The notes under the pieces were generated by a model. That model was not told the DNA's origin, ran no database searches, and worked only from the letters and a program-made list of their open reading frames with translations. From the NCBI RefSeq assembly GCF_003473485.1, contig NC_053042.1:6037501-6101500 (forward strand): 64,000 nt of DNA, written 5' to 3'. The translations under genes were made by a program, and so were the position numbers. Below are positions 23,251-37,167 of this stretch, piece by piece. Numbering within the stretch: position 1 is the stretch's first letter; every line of letters starts with the position of its first letter. Source of the DNA: Medicago truncatula (Eukaryota > Streptophyta > Magnoliopsida > Fabales > Fabaceae).

Positions 23251-25428
23251 CAGCTAGGTGATGGGGGAGTGATAGAGCCCCACAGACACGTGGATATTAT
23301 GGTGGTCCATGCATGAAGGAATTTTGTAAGCATGGTTAAGGTCGACATCTTAATCATGGATCCATTATTTGGTTGGATAGGCTCACCACTTTCACCACTC
23401 AAATTCATTTTCTACATTTCTATTTCTCATTTTGAAGATAAGAGATTAAGAAGTGTACTCCATAACCAAATAAATGAATTACAACGTAAGAAAATATAAC
23501 ATTAGAGATCTATTTGGAAACCGCACATTGACGGCTCTTCAAGAGTGGGTGGGGTCTAAAGGAAATTTGAAATAAACATTTTTGTTTGAAGAGAGAGACT
23601 TTAAAGTATTTTTTTTTACTAGCATGGGAGGTCTTTTTATATAAATAAAACAATAAAAAAAGAGTTTTTATAAGTGAATGTTAGTTGTTAGTGGGAATGA
23701 TAGTTTCCAAAGATCAAATCTTGAATTTTACTAAATATCATTCAATGTTGTTTAACTCATTAACCAAATTATCTACGTGAGATTTTTACTCTAAAGTTTA
23801 ATCTTTTAAACATTATTTTCCTTTAAATTTTGATTGTTTAAAAAAGTCAAAATACAGTTAATCACTTTTTTCTTTATATACACCCTTAGATAGTAAGGGT
23901 ATATATTGGTTTGTATTTTTTTTTCTTATTAGGTCGTTTCATTAGTTAATATTAGCATAATATCACTTAAAATATAAGAGAGCTAACTAAACTTGTGGCC
24001 ATCCCACCCGTATATGACTACATATTCGCTTGTTTCTCCGTATAAGTTGCTTAAGTGCAATGTTGACATCGTAAAGATCACTTATGAAGTCAATTTTAGA
24101 TTCTTTATTTACTATCAATTGAAAATACAATGATCCGGTGATAAATAAAATTTTAGAGTCTTCTTAAAAATATTTGAACTTTAAAGTTTGTTTGGAGACC
24201 ATGATAAGATAGGACATGATATGATAAGATACGATAAGACAAACTATCATAACTTTTTTTCAATATAGTATTCTATAAACCATAATATATATTGTCTAAT
24301 TTTATCTTATGTCTCTCATTAAAATCTTGGAGTGAAGGGCGGATTATACACAATCAAGATAGGGTAATAAACTAATTTTCCAATTTACACTTATATAAAA
24401 TAAATTTTAAATATAAACATCAAAATATATAAACACAATTGTTCATTAAAGTACATTTAAAACACATTATACCAATACTTGTTTATATGTACAGAGAGGA
24501 ATTAAGTGTGCTTAATTTTATTTTTGTAAAGAAAAAAAAAAATCTCAAGGTATAATGCAAAATCTACTGAATAAGTCTAAATATATAAAAATAATTTAGG
24601 AAATACATCTGACATTAATTCTGTTCATTTCGAATTAGAAGATTTATGAATTTTAGATTTAAAAGCTATTTCAATTTAATTAATTTCTAATTTATTTATT
24701 TTTCTCATGTTTATTTACGTTTTTGAGACAATATTGAAATCCCTTCATTTTATTTTTTTTTGGAAGGCCCTTCATTTTCTTTTATTTGGACATATACAAA
24801 GCTCAAAAGACTGTCTTGCAACTCAAGTGACTGTTCAAATTTAATTTGGAACGGTTATAAAATTGTCATTACTGTTATTACAAAAAAAGGCTCTCATGAG
24901 CAACAACAAAGCTACAAGACCCAATCTTCATATGGCCAAAGGAATTATCAAAATCAGATGCTAAAAGAATAAATCATCAAAAGGTACACACAGCTATCCT
25001 ACAGTATAATTTTGATCTATGAATGGAGTACTAATTAAACTCCCTATATCACATTACAATTGTGGAAGACCACTTTCATTAAAGGTCTATATAAATGTGA
25101 TTCCAAATTACCCATATACAATGAACTGATCCCAGAAAAAGAAATATGTAAAAAAGAATGAATAAACTCCCACTTCCTGTTGTGAACTGCCACTTATAAC
25201 TCAACCTTTCACAAAATTTGGGTGGTTGCCATTACACTTCCATGTTAGAATTCTTCTAACAAACTGCCGTTGGTTTTCATTATGTATTTTCACGAGGCAT
25301 TCCAAATTAGATCCATAAAGCCCCTGTGATGATAGAAGGGAGTCATTGTTGCTACGCTAGGAGGTTTGAACTTCCCGTCGAATGAACAATTTTGATCGCG
25401 CTCTCAAAATACAAATATACATGAGAGC
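22861..25428. other. Intergenic sequence upstream of the PP2C 3' end
   Basis: No gene supported. It contains A/T homopolymers (for example 23221-23240). The last few hundred bases before 25429 are probably the 3' UTR and terminator region of the PP2C gene. Confidence 0.45.
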
Positions 25429-28400
25429 TCATTCGTCACTTCCGCTGCTAAGTCTATCTGAAATGAAAAGACCAAGATAGTGGATTAGATTATGGACACA
25501 TATTTCAAGGAAGATGGACAGAAATGAAGAGGGGTTATAAAAAAAATACCTAATGATCTTTTCCCTTCCATGGCTTCTTTCTTCTCCTGGCAACTAAAGC
25601 AAAGGAAAGGTCCATCCCAGGGGCGCACTTTTTGAGGGTTTTCTGCACCCTCATGTACTGAAATACCCTCTCCGGGTTTTATTTCTACTTGACATACTGC
25701 ACATATGAACAACTTGAACATGTTGCATAGTGGATATTTTGTTTCTAACCTGCATTTTAGACAAGCATTCTATTGTCAAGAGAAAAACTAGAGTACTGCT
25801 AACTTCGACAACAGATATTACAAAATTAAACCTCTCTGAAAGCATAGCAGAGCCTTCCTCATACAGCTCCACTACCACATCTGGCTCCATGTATTCTTTG
25901 TCAATAGATGATGATTCCGAAGACTTTTTACGAAACATGGCCTTGAGCATTCCTTTTACTGGCTTCTTTTGATGTGGTACAGGAGCAGGTGGCTTCTCCT
26001 GAGGTAATATATCGACAACAACACAGGTTGTATCATCTCTAAGTCCCTTTGCTTGTAAAGCTTCCTGAAGACATTAAGTGAAGTGAAAATAAAGGAAAGA
26101 AATGCACAATTCATAGTTTCATACCACTATTGACAAAGTCATCAGGAGAAACTAATTCAAACAAGGTATATCTTATGATGTTGAAGTCGGAAATTGCTAT
26201 TATACCCAACATCAAAACAGCCCCACAAAATTATAAAATGATTCAAAAGAGGAACATTTATCTCACTTTTACAATCTGTGGTGCAGCAGACTCTGCTGAC
26301 ATGCCACGACAACAGTCAAGGGCCACTTCTGCAGGTAAAGCATCCCAAACACCATCGCTGCAGATAACAAGCCTGCCTCCAGCGGTGGACAGCTGAATTG
26401 AAAGAAATCAATTAAATTCTTCATTCAAAAAAATGCACACATAAGGATTTCTTGGAAGCAGACAACAATTTCATAACCGCACAAAAGAATTCAATCATTT
26501 GATCCTCAAAGTTTCTGAAACAATGTGGTTAGGAGAAACGCTTGCTAAGAAGAAACTATACATGCACGTAAAAGACAAAACAGCGGTGAAAATATGTGTG
26601 GATTATTTTATTTTTATCCCTACCCTATGTAGGATTAAACAAGAGAGAAAAGAAAAATACAGAATAAGTAACCTTGAGAGTAAACGGGGTGCAAATGGAA
26701 AGTAAAGTATCAACATAAGCCAAACACTGTCCTATGTGTAAGATTGAGTTGACTAACCTTCACTTGTTTTACATATGGTACAGGGACAACAAATTCACCA
26801 ATATCCATATCTCCAATAGACCGTGAAAGACACAGGCCACCGGGCCAACATCTCAAAGGACCAACCTACAAAAATCCTTAATCTAGTCAGCCAGCTATAT
26901 TAGTAATATTAACCCAAATGCAAATTTCTTCTAAAGAGAATATTGGTAAAACATAGGGAGATACCTATCATCTAAAGATTCTAAACAACAGTTTCCAAGA
27001 AAGGTTGTAAAATGTTTTAATGAGATGCAATGAGTGCTATACTGTTAATTTTATATGGCCTTGTAATCAAAAAGTGCACACCCACCTCGCAGTTTATCAC
27101 AGTATGGTTCACATTACTCTCTATCTCTGATTATGTGGTTTAACAGGGCAAGCATTGTACCAAAAATTGAAGTATTACTGGATGCATAAGACATATGAAC
27201 AAGCTGTCCTCATCTCTTTCTTTTTGGAAGAGAGTGGGGTGTTTAAGCTTGTTATGGAACAAAAACATATGGGTTAAAAAGGATAAAACTAAAAGGGAAT
27301 GTACCTCTGCACCTCCCCCTGTATTTAATCGACCAACCTCACCGCCGCTAGAAGTGATACGAACCCTCCTGATGAAAGTGAAAAGGAAGGGTAATGCTAT
27401 TAATAACGAAACAATTCCAAACAGTCGTTCAACAAAAATAAAAAAAATGATCTACAACTTACTCTTCTTCATTTGTTTCTAGCCTATGATCTGCTGACAA
27501 GTAATAAATCCCTCCTTCAGAAGATTCTAGTACGCAGCGGGAATCGCCAACTGATGCAACTGTTACAACCCATCCTTCTATAATCACAAAGGTGACAGTT
27601 GTTCCTGATTTTTGTCCTGTAATGACAAAATATAAAAATTGAAAAAAACATTAATTAAGTATAGAAACTATCAATCACAGCTTAGTCACACCATCTTAAT
27701 AACCTCCATCACTAGTTAATGTAATAGATCTTAATAATCTGGCAGGTAGCTAGATATGGAATGGATGGATATGAATACTGCAGAATATTATTGAATGCCT
27801 GCGATTATAACTTCCAGCAGTGCAATTATTCAAATGAAGCAAGTTACAAACTGATAAAAACATAGTAACTATTACACATACTCTAGGAATTAGAGAACCT
27901 AGTCTCTTCCAATCAACGCCAAATGACAACCAGATGCCTTTACATGAGATATCCTTATTCAATTTAAAAACACAATACACTAACAAATGCATATGGAACT
28001 ACTTATTTGGGCCTATGCCTGACAAGTTGTCTAATAGGCGACCTACTAACATAATGTTCTTCATCAACCATATAATACTCTAATATGTCAACTACTAGCA
28101 CGTGATTTTAAAATGTAGTTGCAGTGGCGTTGTGGGTATACTTGTTTGATACGGACTAATGTGGTTCTCATATCAAGTAAGATGCAACGGTGGCAGCTGC
28201 TTTATATGATAGGAATGATGTAACCGCATTGCCTGATGAAGTCCACAACTTAAATCATGTGCTAACTATACGATCCATCTGAGTAAATAAATGTCAGTAT
28301 TATGTTGGGGGAGGAGATCAAACCCTCTCTCCTTATCACTCCCCCCACCCCAACCACCAAGTAAACAGTAAATCACCTATGTGCCTACAAGCTTTAATCA

Positions 28401-30126
28401 AGGAAGTGTCAAACACTCAAGCTACATAAACTGCTTCCAAACCTGACAGAGGATTTTTTTAAGATTTAATTTAACTTCTGTTAAGAAAAATGGCTTTTTT
28501 GATAAATCTGTATAATCTAGCCAAAAGCAATGTCGCATTGTTAAAGCTGGTTAGAGCTGATGCTTTAACAGGCAAGACTCGTGTCCAGAGTCTAAAATAG
28601 GCAAAGAAGCTCAGCTTAAGCTGTTTAATTCCAGTGCCCACTTGCGAAAATCCTAACAAATATGATTATAAATAAAAAATGCCCTGCTTAGAAAAGAAAT
28701 TTCTTCATCTATTAACATTTACAACCTAACCATACTCATTAAAAATCAAAAAAATAATAGCAAGAGGAATATTGTGATAGCTTTGCTCTCAAAAGGATCT
28801 AGTGTCAAATCTTCAGGGATTTTAGAAACACAAAAGGTTGTACCAAGGTTTCAAAATATACAGCACACATATTTGCAAACCTTTTTTTCCTCTATTATTT
28901 AACATCTATATTACTCTGAGAAGCCCCAGGTGATAAATCAAAATAAAAATATTTACAAATGCTTTGGGTAATATTACCATTAAGGTTGCCATTACTGCAC
29001 ATTAATTTGCTTCTTATACAAATAATTAATAGAGGACAGAGCAAACACTAAAAGAAATAAATTGTACATACCTTTCTCTGCAAAATCTTTATCGGTTTTG
29101 ACAAAGCCAGCAACCAAAGCTCTAGGCAACGCTGCTAACCACTCATCTCTGTTAAGATCCGGAGGAATTGCACTTACAACATTATTTAGAAGATTCTCCT
29201 TAGAATAAATAGCAGCAGCAGATCCATTGTGTCCATCAAATAGCTGTAAGTAAAACTTCCATATGAGAAAATGAAACCAGGGAAAACACACAAATACTAG
29301 GAAAAATAACAACAATTCATTCAGTGCATAAATGGCTAAAAACTTTCTTGTCATCCAACCAAGATGAGTGCAAATAAACAAAACCATAACAATTAGGGAA
29401 CTGTTCACACTTCACATCAATAGAGCAATAAGAGTCATAAATTCAAGATTTCCATGTATCGTCAATAAATCTATCAAAAGTAACAACTCCACAAGATGAA
29501 ATCAATAGCATTTTCCATCCTTGCAATGATACCTAATCTCGTTTTTTTCTCTCGTTCATCAAGTCAAGCCATAAAATAGAATGGTAATAATAACCAGTTC
29601 AGATAAATTTTCCAAACAATAATGATGAATTACTACACACATTTTAAACAAAAATTGCTCGTATAAATCAAATTTAGCTTCTACATCTCAAATTTTGTGT
29701 ATACCACCACAGGTTTAAATTCTCTATAAATAATTACAACTATAAGATTGTCATCAAGATAAATATTTATTTGCTAGTGAAAAAACATAGATTTCCTTTA
29801 ATTGAAAAGCTTATATCAGAACATGTGCAAAATGCATCAAATTAAAACCTGTAACCAATCAAGTCCAAATAACAAAAACAGTCATCGAAACTGGAAAACC
29901 ACGACAAGAGAAACATTAAACATACCCCGTAGACGGAATATGTATAGACCCCATCACCAACCATCCTCTGACAATCAGACTTTAACAACGCGAAATCCTC
30001 TCCTTTCTTACTCTGTCCAGCTTGACCATGAACAATCTCAGGCTTCTCAATTTTCTCGCTCATCAACTCCCGCTTCAATAGAACCGAAAGAGGAACGGTA
30101 TGATGGTGTTCACTCCTCACAGACAT
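25429..30126 (-). CDS. Protein phosphatase 2C with C-terminal Cys-pair domain
   Basis: Mg2+/Mn2+-dependent Ser/Thr phosphatase (PPM/PP2C). Coding exons (minus strand): 30126-29926, 29243-29072, 27616-27463, 27368-27305, 26865-26758, 26392-26267, 26064-25832, 25749-25550 and 25457-25429, in phase, 428 aa. PP2C motifs: D-G-H-N-G at 70-74, 'SVGDSRC' in exon 3, 'SRSIGDMDIGE' in exon 5, 'CSDGVWDA' at 244-251 (metal-binding D246-G247) and R-D-D-T-T at 284-288. The N-terminus 'VPLSVLLKREL' and 'HGQAGQSKKGED' place it with the Arabidopsis PP2C12-like clade, also about 428 aa. Past the catalytic domain is a Lys-rich linker, then C369-x2-C372 and C403-x2-C406, a possible zinc ribbon, then a Ser-rich end (RLSSGSDE). 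Probably soluble. It is a different clade from the ABA co-receptor PP2Cs. Substrate unknown. Confidence 0.92.
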
Positions 30127-31050
30127 TGTTCTTTCCCCTCGTAATATATCCTCAAATTCTCAATACCAACAATTAGACTCAACTTTTATACCAAAACAAC
30201 AACAATGTGCGCTTCTCGCTATAATCCTTCGTTATATGCTATAACAATCAAATCCTGAATAACCTCGAGACAGAGTTCAAATCAATCCAAGCGATAGAGT
30301 TCAAATTCCACCTGGACAGGTAAAATGATCATTAGTGTCACAGTTATTAATAATGATGATAATCAAATCCTGAATAACGAAACAAAACAAATACACATTA
30401 ATTAATTATTATTTAATTAAGAAAAATTGAAATCTTAATCATGATTTTTTTTGTTCATTTTTTCATCGAGGATCAATGTATCGACAATAAAGATCGTAAT
30501 ATAGAGAAAACAATTGGAATGAATACATTGAACGACGTTGATGGATTGAGAAAACGAAAGCGAGAAAAACGGGAATGGTCGAGGTGAAAACGACGAAAAA
30601 AAGTTGAAACTAAAAAACAGAATTGAAAATGGAAAATGGAAAATGGAGAATGGAGAAAGAGAGAGGTGTTACGGGGAAGAAGAAGAAGAAGAAGAAGGAA
30701 ACGGTGTCGTTTAGACGATCAATCGCGAAAATGAAGAAATGAGAAGATGATGAATTGGAATGTGTGTGATCCAAAAACGACGCGGATCCCAGCGTTTTGC
30801 AAATATTCTTCTTCCATTGTTATTGTTGTTGTTGTTGAAGGAAGAGGATGTGAAAATGAAAGTTAAATGAAAATTATGAACACAAAAACTAAACTTATGT
30901 AATGACGTGGCTAAAACGATTCGTTTTGATTTTGTTTTTTATTTTATTTTAATTTTAACGGCTCGGCGCTGCTGCAAGCCTTTTATGAGCCAGGCCGGGT
31001 AATTTCACTGTCTATTCACTTGCGGCGCTCCTTCAAGCCTTCCTTATGCT
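30127..31050. other. 5' flank and probable 5' UTR of the PP2C gene
   Basis: Upstream of the ATG at 30126. It contains an A/G-rich purine tract near 30600-30700 (gaagaagaagaag) and a short TTG run at about 30823-30838. The transcription start is not identifiable. No coding sequence. Confidence 0.4.
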
Positions 31051-33042
31051 TTGTTTGGATTAAAAGAGTAAGTTGAATTAAGAGAAAAAAATGTTAAAAG
31101 GATTAAAAGTAAGTAACGTGAATGGAACTGTGATCATTTTTTAATTGTTTGGTTTGATTGAAAGTAGAAATAACTGATTAGTGAATAAGTTTTTTTTGTT
31201 CTTGAAGTCATTTTCGACAAACTGAAGCGGATCAGGGACAAAAGTGAACATCCTAAAAACTTAAAAGACACGATTTAATAAACAATACATTCAAAATAAA
31301 AATAAAAAATAATATGTACCAAAAGATAGTAATTTTATTGTTAACTTAACCTTCTGTAAAGACAAAAGCATTGAAAAAGATTCATTCGTAACGTTAAAAC
31401 GTTAAAACATATGTTCATTGTGTAATATAGACAACAGCAGTACTTCGTCCTTTTAATTTGATTTCAAAGAGATCACTTTTTGACCGTTGATTATATCGGT
31501 GGCACTAGTTTCGTGAAGAAGTATCCAAGGTCACCAAGTCGCAGTGTATGACAGTCAAATCCAACTCCTCGTAAAAACGACATGAATCAGACTTGGGTCT
31601 TTGAGACGAAATTGGTCGCTGTTGAAAAAACATCATGCTAATCAAACTATAATTCGGTTTTTTCATTCTTTTTTCTCTTCATTTAACCTGTTTTTGGTTA
31701 GCTGCGGATTTAGTAGGAAGGGATCATGAAGAGAGCACCACGTTATGCATGAGTATTGCTTACTATGTCGTAGTCAAACGACCTATTCGTGTATGATCCA
31801 TTCCGTTCACGCAAATGGATGTTGATGATGGTTCCTAAATCATACATCTTGATTGGCATGAGCACAACTTTTGCAACCCAATGCATATTAAAGATCATCT
31901 ATTCGTTCAATCTACTTTGAAATGTCGGCGACTAATGTTGAGGAGCGACACATGTTGAAGGACGAGCACTTCCTTGAGGAATAGCTTACTGTATTGATTT
32001 CAATTCCATATTATTTTATGTATAAATCACACTAATTTAAGGGGATTTTAAATAAATTTTAGGGTTGAATATGTTTTTTGTTTCAATAAATATACTAACT
32101 TTTCATTTTATTCCCTCTAAAAAATTTCTTCGACTTTTAGTCCCTATAAAATTTTCAATCACAACTTTTGGTCCCTATTTTTAAGTCAACTCAAAACATT
32201 ATAGTCACAACTTTTCCTACCACTCTTGGTCCCTATTTTTAGGTAAATTCTGACAAGGTAAAGTCACAACTTGTGATGTGATGTGGTAGGAAAATACTTT
32301 ATCTTGCAAAGAAAGTGTTCATGAAAACTCACCGAAAAAAGAAAAAGGAAAAACCACGATGTCTTTTTGTGCAAGTAAAATATTTTATAGTTACTGGAAA
32401 AAAGATGGACACTCACGTTTTCTTCTATCCGCTATTCTTGTTGTGCTAATGTGTGTAAATTATTAACGATATTTTATATGAATTTTTTATTTTGATTAAA
32501 ATTACAAGTAAAAATATTTGTGACTTTTAAATTGTAACATGCCCAAAAATCATTTTTGTCTGTTTAACAAATATAATATATAATTTTACCCTTTTTAATA
32601 CCATAAACACGATAACAATATATGAAAATATGTTTAATGGTATAATTAGAATTATAAAAAATTCAACCAAAAGTCTCTATCCCCTTCATATATAGTATAT
32701 ATAATATTCTTTCTATTGTAGTGGGATATTTCCTATGTTAATGAGATTTAATTTTTTAAATTAAAATTTAAAATAATACTATTAAAGGATAAAATAGTAA
32801 ATAGAATAGTTAAACAAAGGATAAAATAGGTAATAAAAAGACAGTTCAAATCAGTCTACTTTCTTTGTATATAGTATAGATGGATAAACAAATTTTTCTA
32901 TAACAATATTATGTTGTTGATGTCATTGAAAAAGATAAAATTTATATTATATTTGTTATAATGTTAGTGTAATTTAAAAAGATAAAGATGTTGTTACAAT
33001 TCCTTCAAAAATAAAAGGTTGTTGTTACAATTTGAAATCATA

Positions 33043-33044
<2 letters not shown>
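31051..33044. other. Intergenic sequence with decayed repeats
   Basis: No gene. 32070-32300 carries repeated phrases 'ggtccctatttttaag' and 'cttttagtccctataaa', typical ends of legume DNA elements. I could not define boundaries. Confidence 0.4.

Positions 33045-33045
<1 letters not shown>

Positions 33046-33082
<37 letters not shown>
33046..33082. repeat. (AT)n microsatellite
   Basis: About 18 uninterrupted AT units. Confidence 0.95.
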
Positions 33083-33084
<2 letters not shown>

Positions 33085-33966
33085 CAAAATCTAACTAAAT
33101 TTATAATTTTTTTTTACACATTTATGAAAAAAAAAGTGCATCGTTTACACGCGTTAATGCAATAAAAAATAGACATAGAGTGTTTATCTGAACGCTATTG
33201 CATATAATATTAATCGTCATATGTTATGGATGACTATAATATCTATATTTAATACATGAAGAATTATAAAGAATGGATTCAAATTTGAGTAGTTTATTGG
33301 TAGTCTTTTTAGTTATTATTGATAATGTAGTTGGTTGGTGGTGCTTGCTATGATTGATAGATATCCATAGAAAGAAAAAAATCATTGAGGGAATTAACCA
33401 ATAAGGCTTGTTTGTGAGTTGAGAAATGATAACTAAACACAAAAATATTGACACAAATACGACACCAGGGATAATTTGGTAATTTTCAGCATATTTTAAT
33501 GGCAAAATTGAAATTTCAAGAAAGAATGAGGGGTATTTTTGTTAATTTCTTCCTCTCTTTTTTCTCTCGATCAGAACAGCCACTATCATCCACCATCCTC
33601 CTACCGTCCTCCCACCTTCATCCTCACCACCAACCACCGTCTACGTTCTCGGCGCACACCGTCTTCAGTCATCTCCACCATCGTCTTTGTCCTCGCCACC
33701 AACTACAATTCAGATCTGCAAACTGTACAAATTCATCTTCTCCGACCACCGTTCTGTCCTCTACGACCACCGTCTACTAAAACTCACAGATCCGTTGTCG
33801 AATAACAGATCCATCGCAAGAACTTAGTCAGATAAAGAGATCTCCGGCGAGAGCTCAGGAGACCGAGAGAACACAGCGAGAAGGAGAGTGTGTGAGAGAG
33901 ATCAGTGAAAGAGAGATACGGTGGTTGCAAGAGCGATGACTTCGACAATGGTCGATGGACGTTCGC

Positions 33967-33968
<2 letters not shown>

Positions 33969-34037
<69 letters not shown>
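33969..34037. repeat. (GA)n microsatellite
   Basis: More than 30 uninterrupted GA units. Both strands give long spurious ORFs (poly-Ser/Leu and Arg/Glu), not genes. The C-rich sequence just upstream (33570-33780) resembles a plant 5' leader but leads into no ORF. Confidence 0.95.
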
Positions 34038-34040
<3 letters not shown>

Positions 34041-34395
34041 GAGACACCACCGTGAGTGAGAGAGAGAGAGAAGGCTAGGCTTGTATGATTTTTTCACGTT
34101 TGTTGAAATTGGAACATACGATGTCTTTTCTGTGTTTGTATTTGTGTGTCTATTTATCATTACTGTTGTGAGTTTGGTGTTAAAGATTTGTTAAACCAAA
34201 TTCTACCACTCTTGATGCAACCTAATTTGGAAAATCATGAGTAGTGGTGACCTTTAACATGGTTGGGAGCGACAGTCGTTCGGGGCACTGGTATTTTTAG
34301 CAGGCAATATGTATATTATTTATATATATGTTTGGAGGATCGTTATTTTCTAATAGTATATGTAAATAGTTAAAGAGGTGTCAAATATTGTTTTT

Positions 34396-34531
34396 TTTTT
34401 TTTTTTTATCAGGTAACCTAATAGTTAGAATTCACCTTATAAGGTGAATAAGTGGGGTGTCCGGAATTCGAACTTGATCCCTGCATATAATATGCATTGT
34501 CCTACCAACTGAACAATGCTCGTTAGACTGC
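34396..34531 (-). mobile_element. tRNA-derived SINE
   Basis: On the minus strand the element has box A-like 'cagttggtaggacaatgca', box B-like 'agttcgaattccgg', a 3' part ending 'aggttacctgat', and a poly-A tail (poly-T at 34390-34407). It shares its head with the SINE at 20037-20124 but is longer. Similar flanks 'caaatattgtttt' and 'caaattttgtttt' suggest an old target duplication. Confidence 0.7.
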
Positions 34532-34984
34532 CAAATTTTGTTTTAATGCTAACAAAGTAAGTACTCAAGAGTTGACCTAAGTATCTTTTATTTTTACACA
34601 CGTGTGCAAAAAAGTTAAAGAAAGGAAAAGAGAAATGTTATGTTCAAAGTGGTAATTGAAGGAATTACGATTTATCCAAAGGAATGAAATCTTACAAAAT
34701 TTATGCGATTAAATATAATAAAAAAATCTTGGTTATTTGATTTATAATAGATACATAACTCATAATTATAATGATGAGTTGAATTTACAATCAGTTTATA
34801 TTTCTAACTAACAAATATAATATTCATTATCACATCAGATGTATGACTTGAAGATTCATATTTAAAACATGAAGAGTTAGGAAGAATGAATTTAAAATTA
34901 ATGCATATATATAGTTGGTGGTGTTCCGGATTGATATGCATGGTGTTGGTTGGTTGATGTTTTTTATTTATTTATCATGTTATC

Positions 34985-35172
34985 GGTACGAAGTTTCCAC
35001 TTTCGTTTAGGAGTGATTAATCTTCGTTGAGGAACTTCTGGAGCACACAAGTTGGAATCTCCTCTCCTAATCAGATTCTTTGCATGTGCAAAGTTGGGGA
35101 TCAAACCCCGATCACTTGCTTAAGGGGCCTATGTCACTTACCGCTTGGACCAATCCATTGTTGGTGGTTGGT
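34985..35172 (-). mobile_element. SINE-like repeat, different subfamily
   Basis: On the minus strand 'attggtccaagcggtaagtg' and 'cggggtttgatcccc' look like box A and box B of a tRNA-derived repeat. No target-site duplication was found. Boundaries are approximate. Confidence 0.5.
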
Positions 35173-35204
35173 GGTTTTTTTTTTTTTATGACAAGTATAC
35201 ATGA

Positions 35205-35592
35205 CTCTAAAGCTTTGTTTGCAAGTTTGGAAGGGAAGGGAGAAGAGAGTTTGAAAAAAAAGAAATGAGTAAGTGAAAGAAATATAGGACATTGGAAGGA
35301 TTGCTTTGGAGGGTTTATTTTTCTTCAAAAATATAAAGGCTAACCCTCCTTATTTGAGGGAACTAAAAAAATTGTATTGGATGAGGGTTTTAAGGGGTTT
35401 GAGAGGGTTTATATGAATTCTTCAAATTTAATATATGTTGTTATAGTATTCGTAAAATTAAATATATATTAATCATAAAAATAAAATAAAAACACTTTTC
35501 CAAAAAATGTGAAAGACTTTTAAATTTTCCCCTCTATTTTTCTCCCCAAAGCCCTTCCCTTCCCCTCCTCTCCAAACTCTCAAACAAAACCT
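35205..35592. mobile_element. TIR element, about 390 bp
   Basis: The left end 'ctttgtttgcaagtttggaa' matches, in reverse complement, the right end 'tccaaactctcaaacaaaac'. The next bases (gggaagggag / cttcccttcccctcc) extend the inverted pair. Non-coding, AT-rich centre; a hAT- or PIF-like MITE. Confidence 0.6.
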
Positions 35593-35671
35593 AAAAAAAT
35601 ATTTAATATATTTTTTTGAAGGAATAGTATTTAATATATAAGAACGAGGAAAAATCAAATTGTGTATATTT

Positions 35672-36632
35672 ATCTAATATCCAAAACTTATTCACACCCT
35701 ATATATTTCTAGTTACACCCAGTTTTTTTAAAAAGTTTTTGATAATACCAAAATTGTCCTTTTATATAAATTTTCTTAAAATCTTGATTTCATTCATTTT
35801 CACTCTAAAATTCCACTCTCTTTCACCCACCAACGATTAAACAATCATGATGTTCAATTAATCTCTATAGAAGATTAAAGAGTCAATCAAAACATCTTTC
35901 ATTCATACTCTATTGCATATAAATAAGTGAATTTTTTCTTCTTTTTCAATAATGCTGGTTTCAATTTTGTTCTTCTTGTTCAACTGCACTGTACGACAGT
36001 TTCAGTTTTACATTGTTGAGGTTAACTTAAATTCAGTTTAAGTAGGTTCATGTAAACTTAGTTTACATAATCTACTTAAACTTAGTTTACATAACCTATT
36101 TAAACTGAGTTTAAGCATGTACACTTAAACTCGGTTTACATGACCTTCTTAAACTAAGTTTACATGTACATACTTAAACTGATATTACGTATAATCATTG
36201 AACAAGGTTGAACTTTTACATGTACACTTAAACTCAGTTTACATGACCTACTTAAACTGAGTTTAAGTATGTACACTTAAACTTAGTTTACATGACCTAC
36301 ATAAAATAAGTTTCAATGTACATACTTAAACTGAGATTACGTAGAATCATTGAACGAGGTTGAACTTTTAAATGTACACTTAAACTCAATTTACATGACC
36401 TACTTAAACTGAGTTTAAGTATGTACACTTAAACTCAATTTACATGACCTACTGAAACTAAGTTTACATGACCTACTTAAACTGAAGAGGAATTTTAGGG
36501 TGTAACCAAGAAAAAAAGAAGATGTTTTTTAAAAATTAAATTTTATAGAATGATAATTTTGTCATTTTAAAATGCAACCAGGATTAAACAGGGTGTAATT
36601 AGAAAAACTCAAAATCTAATATCCAAAACTTA
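35672..36632. mobile_element. Insertion carrying a tandem repeat, flanked by 19-bp direct repeats
   Basis: 'atctaatatccaaaactta' occurs at 35672-35690 and again at 36614-36632. The 923 bp between have imperfect inverted ends ('ctagttacaccca' against the complement of 'gggtgtaattag'). Inside, 36020-36485 is a tandem array of about 24-bp words (acttaaactNagtttacatg) arranged in a larger unit of about 152 bp, with unit starts at 36181 and 36333. No coding sequence. Confidence 0.65.
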
Positions 36633-37167
36633 ATTTTTTATTTAAATTTATTGATATATTATTATTATTCTAGGTGAAGACAGTTTATAAAGTTCAACAA
36701 ACTCTAAAATACGTACCTACAGATTATCGATGAATTGAAAATTGTCCGGAAACTCAATCAAAGTTTTTAGATAATACCAAACAACCACATTGTAACTTAA
36801 TCAAATAAACAATTTGAAATATCAACGTTCTCATCTTCATCCAAAAGTAGTGGAATGAGCTCAAAGGAGATCAGAATCACTTTTTTCTTTCAAAAAAACA
36901 AAACTTTTTGTCAACGAAAAAAACCTAATCCTTTGAAATCAATTCAAAGACCCGGAATTATCGCCTTCATTTACAAGTAATCAATGGAACCAATCAACCA
37001 AAGCAAGTGCCTGTCTCATCCGTGCGCGTGATTATCACTGCCCATGTGATTGATCAAATCAAAGTAAAAAAATATGAAATGAAGGTGGTCAATGCCTAAA
37101 GCTTATAGATGCAAATGCAATGTTTCTTTTTCTCAATTTTATTATAAGTGATTTTCACCTAAATCTA

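Noticed and set aside
31400..32040. Possible decayed gene with 'EERHMLKDEHFLEE' frame
   Set aside because: The frame is short and isolated, with no recognisable family or flanking exons.
33499..34160. ORFs around the (GA)n microsatellite on both strands
   Set aside because: Produced by dinucleotide repeats, which keep all frames open. No conserved residues.
36020..36485. CRISPR-like array of palindromic repeats
   Set aside because: The repeats are contiguous and variable with no unique spacers of constant size, and this is a plant nuclear sequence. It is a tandem repeat.
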